Source of the DNA: Cryobacterium sp. Y57
GTDB taxonomy: Bacteria; Actinomycetota; Actinomycetes; Actinomycetales; Microbacteriaceae
Length of the DNA: 62,459 nt
Direction: 5' to 3'
Assembly (NCBI RefSeq): GCF_002929505.1
Contig: NZ_PJJL01000057.1
Coordinates: forward strand, 8,206-70,664
Shown: piece after piece, positions 61,633 to 62,459 of the stretch
Position numbering within the stretch: position 1 is the first letter of the stretch
Layout of the letters: the number at the start of each line of letters is the position of its first letter
Made by a program: the position numbers and the translations under genes
Notes under the pieces: generated by a model
What the model saw: only the letters and a program-made list of their open reading frames with translations
What the model was told of the DNA's origin: nothing
Databases searched by the model: none

Positions 61633-62178
61633 GTGAGCGTTCCACGACTTTACCTCTCTGTCAACGGATGCCTGTGCCCCCGTTCCGAACCAGACCCGGC
61701 CTGGGGAGATGTAGCCACGGCATCGATCAACATCGAGTACGGTGACGGTCACGCCGCAACCCGCGACGTGCACTGGGCTCCCCGCCTGATCACGGCGCTC
61801 GACTCCCTGCTGATGCAGTATGGAGTCGAGCTGGTCTGGCTCACCTCCTGGAACGAGTTCGATGCCACCCGGCAGCTGCTCGTGCCCGAGTTGCACGGAC
61901 TGGCCGGCGGGCGCATGCTCGACGTGACGACTCCGCCGAAACGCCAAGGCCAAACCGATGGCGAGACGGGACTCTGGAAGTCCGAGCGTATCGAAGAAGA
62001 CCAGAACGTACCGGCACCGTTCATCTGGATCGACGATGCCGACGTGCAACTGCACGGGGAAAGGGTACGCAATGCCACGCTGGAGACACCGTCGCTGCTA
62101 ATTCCGCCGCGCTCCGAGGTAGGCATCACCGTCGACGACATCGCCCGGATGCGCATCTGGCTCGAGCAGTTGCCCTAG
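61633..62178 (+). CDS. HAD-like protein related to the Swiss-Army-Knife RNA-repair HAD group
   Basis: The 181-residue product opens MSVPRLYLSVNGCLCPRSEP, where the first Asp of a HAD motif would be expected as DxDG; here it is SVNGCL, so the nucleophile Asp is missing. Later parts fit the family: VHWAPRLITALDSLLMQYGVELVWLTSWNEFDATRQLL (motif II region) and APFIWIDDADVQLHGERV (acidic motif). It ends with a helix IARMRIWLEQLP. The protein may be an inactive or modified HAD protein. The start is GTG 61633 with a weak ribosome site. Confidence 0.6.
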   Translation: MSVPRLYLSVNGCLCPRSEPDPAWGDVATASINIEYGDGHAATRDVHWAPRLITALDSLLMQYGVELVWLTSWNEFDATRQLLVPELHGLAGGRMLDVTTPPKRQGQTDGETGLWKSERIEEDQNVPAPFIWIDDADVQLHGERVRNATLETPSLLIPPRSEVGITVDDIARMRIWLEQLP

Positions 62179-62179
62179 T

Positions 62180-62459
62180 TCAGTTCGAGCTCTCGTCTTG
62201 CCCCTCGCGCCACGACTGGACCCACTGCGGCCAGATGCGGCTAGCAGCTGCGGCAGGGTTCGTCTTAGGTGCGCCAGGGCGGTTCGGGGCTGGGGGTGTT
62301 GGCGCGGTGACTTCGGGCGGGGCGCCAGGTTTGGGTGGGGTCCCACAAGACCGGCCCGCGTATGTGGGGTTTGCCGTTGGGCGGATTCTGAGAGTCGACG
62401 CAACACAAGTGTTATTGTCCGGCGTATTTCCGGGCATTTCGAGGCTACCGCGGATCGGA
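62180..62459 (-). CDS. Partial reading frame, hypothetical Pro/Ala-rich C-terminus
   Basis: A leftward frame is open from the window edge to TGA 62180-62182. It reads LEMPGNTPDNNTCVASTLRI, then a Pro/Ala-rich run, then IWPQWVQSWREGQDESSN. An internal ATG at 62437 could be the start, giving 85 residues, or the gene could begin outside the window. It converges on the HAD-like gene with a single base between stops. I do not recognise it. Confidence 0.35.
   Translation of the reverse strand, partial: PIRGSLEMPGNTPDNNTCVASTLRIRPTANPTYAGRSCGTPPKPGAPPEVTAPTPPAPNRPGAPKTNPAAAASRIWPQWVQSWREGQDESSN

Overview
The window is high-GC chromosomal DNA of an actinobacterium. The best fit is a cold-adapted member of the Microbacteriaceae (Cryobacterium-like). 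This is an inference from a DUF3494 ice-binding protein (41359-42132), a very large NAD-type glutamate dehydrogenase, LCP cell-wall ligases, many GTG starts and frequent 4-nt stop/start overlaps. I saw no rRNA, tRNA or CRISPR array.

Layout. 1-9051: a partial LCP protein, a decayed second LCP copy, secreted lipoproteins, an isochorismatase-family hydrolase, a secreted carbonic-anhydrase-like beta-helix protein followed by a small lipoprotein, and a three-gene membrane cluster (propeller-like anchored protein plus the two-part YcgQ/YcgR-type permease). 9290-18385: DUF808 membrane protein, isocitrate lyase, a threonine-synthase-like enzyme coupled to a 46-residue zinc ribbon, a large secreted metalloprotease, a restriction-endonuclease-like gene broken by a TGA, and two tandem small membrane paralogues. 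18596-29206: histidine degradation genes hutU, a 40-codon ORF, hutF and hutI. hutF and hutI are separated by about 6 kb holding a deleted ISAzo13-type transposase and one giant multicopper oxidase gene (1689 aa). 29251-43566: mostly housekeeping or accessory single genes (oligopeptidase B, SNF2 helicase, aldo/keto reductase, Dps, MOSC, a DarT-like protein, HAD phosphatase, TauE/SafE permease, EEP nuclease, histidine phosphatase, ice-binding protein, small redox and hypothetical proteins). 44043-50146: NAD-glutamate dehydrogenase and a secreted lytic transglycosylase-like protein.

50631-61386 is a divergent catabolic locus. Leftward run a Cys-less thiolase-like protein, a DUF35 Zn-ribbon/OB protein and an M20 peptidase. 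Rightward run an acyl-CoA ligase, an imidazolonepropionase-like amidohydrolase, an IclR regulator, a polar-amino-acid-type ABC importer and an M20D amidohydrolase. The content suggests import and hydrolysis of an N-acyl or amide compound, CoA activation of the acid released and cleavage by a retro-aldolase/thiolase pair, under IclR control. The substrate is unknown.

The strongest candidates for something new are the giant six-cupredoxin oxidase with its membrane and His-rich N-terminal module inserted into the hut operon, and the 50.6-61.4 kb catabolic locus. Next come a DarT-like protein without a DarG partner and two unusual translation-start structures (tandem RBS-ATG repeats at 3665-3724 and a perfect 16-bp hairpin over a start codon at 5091-5126).
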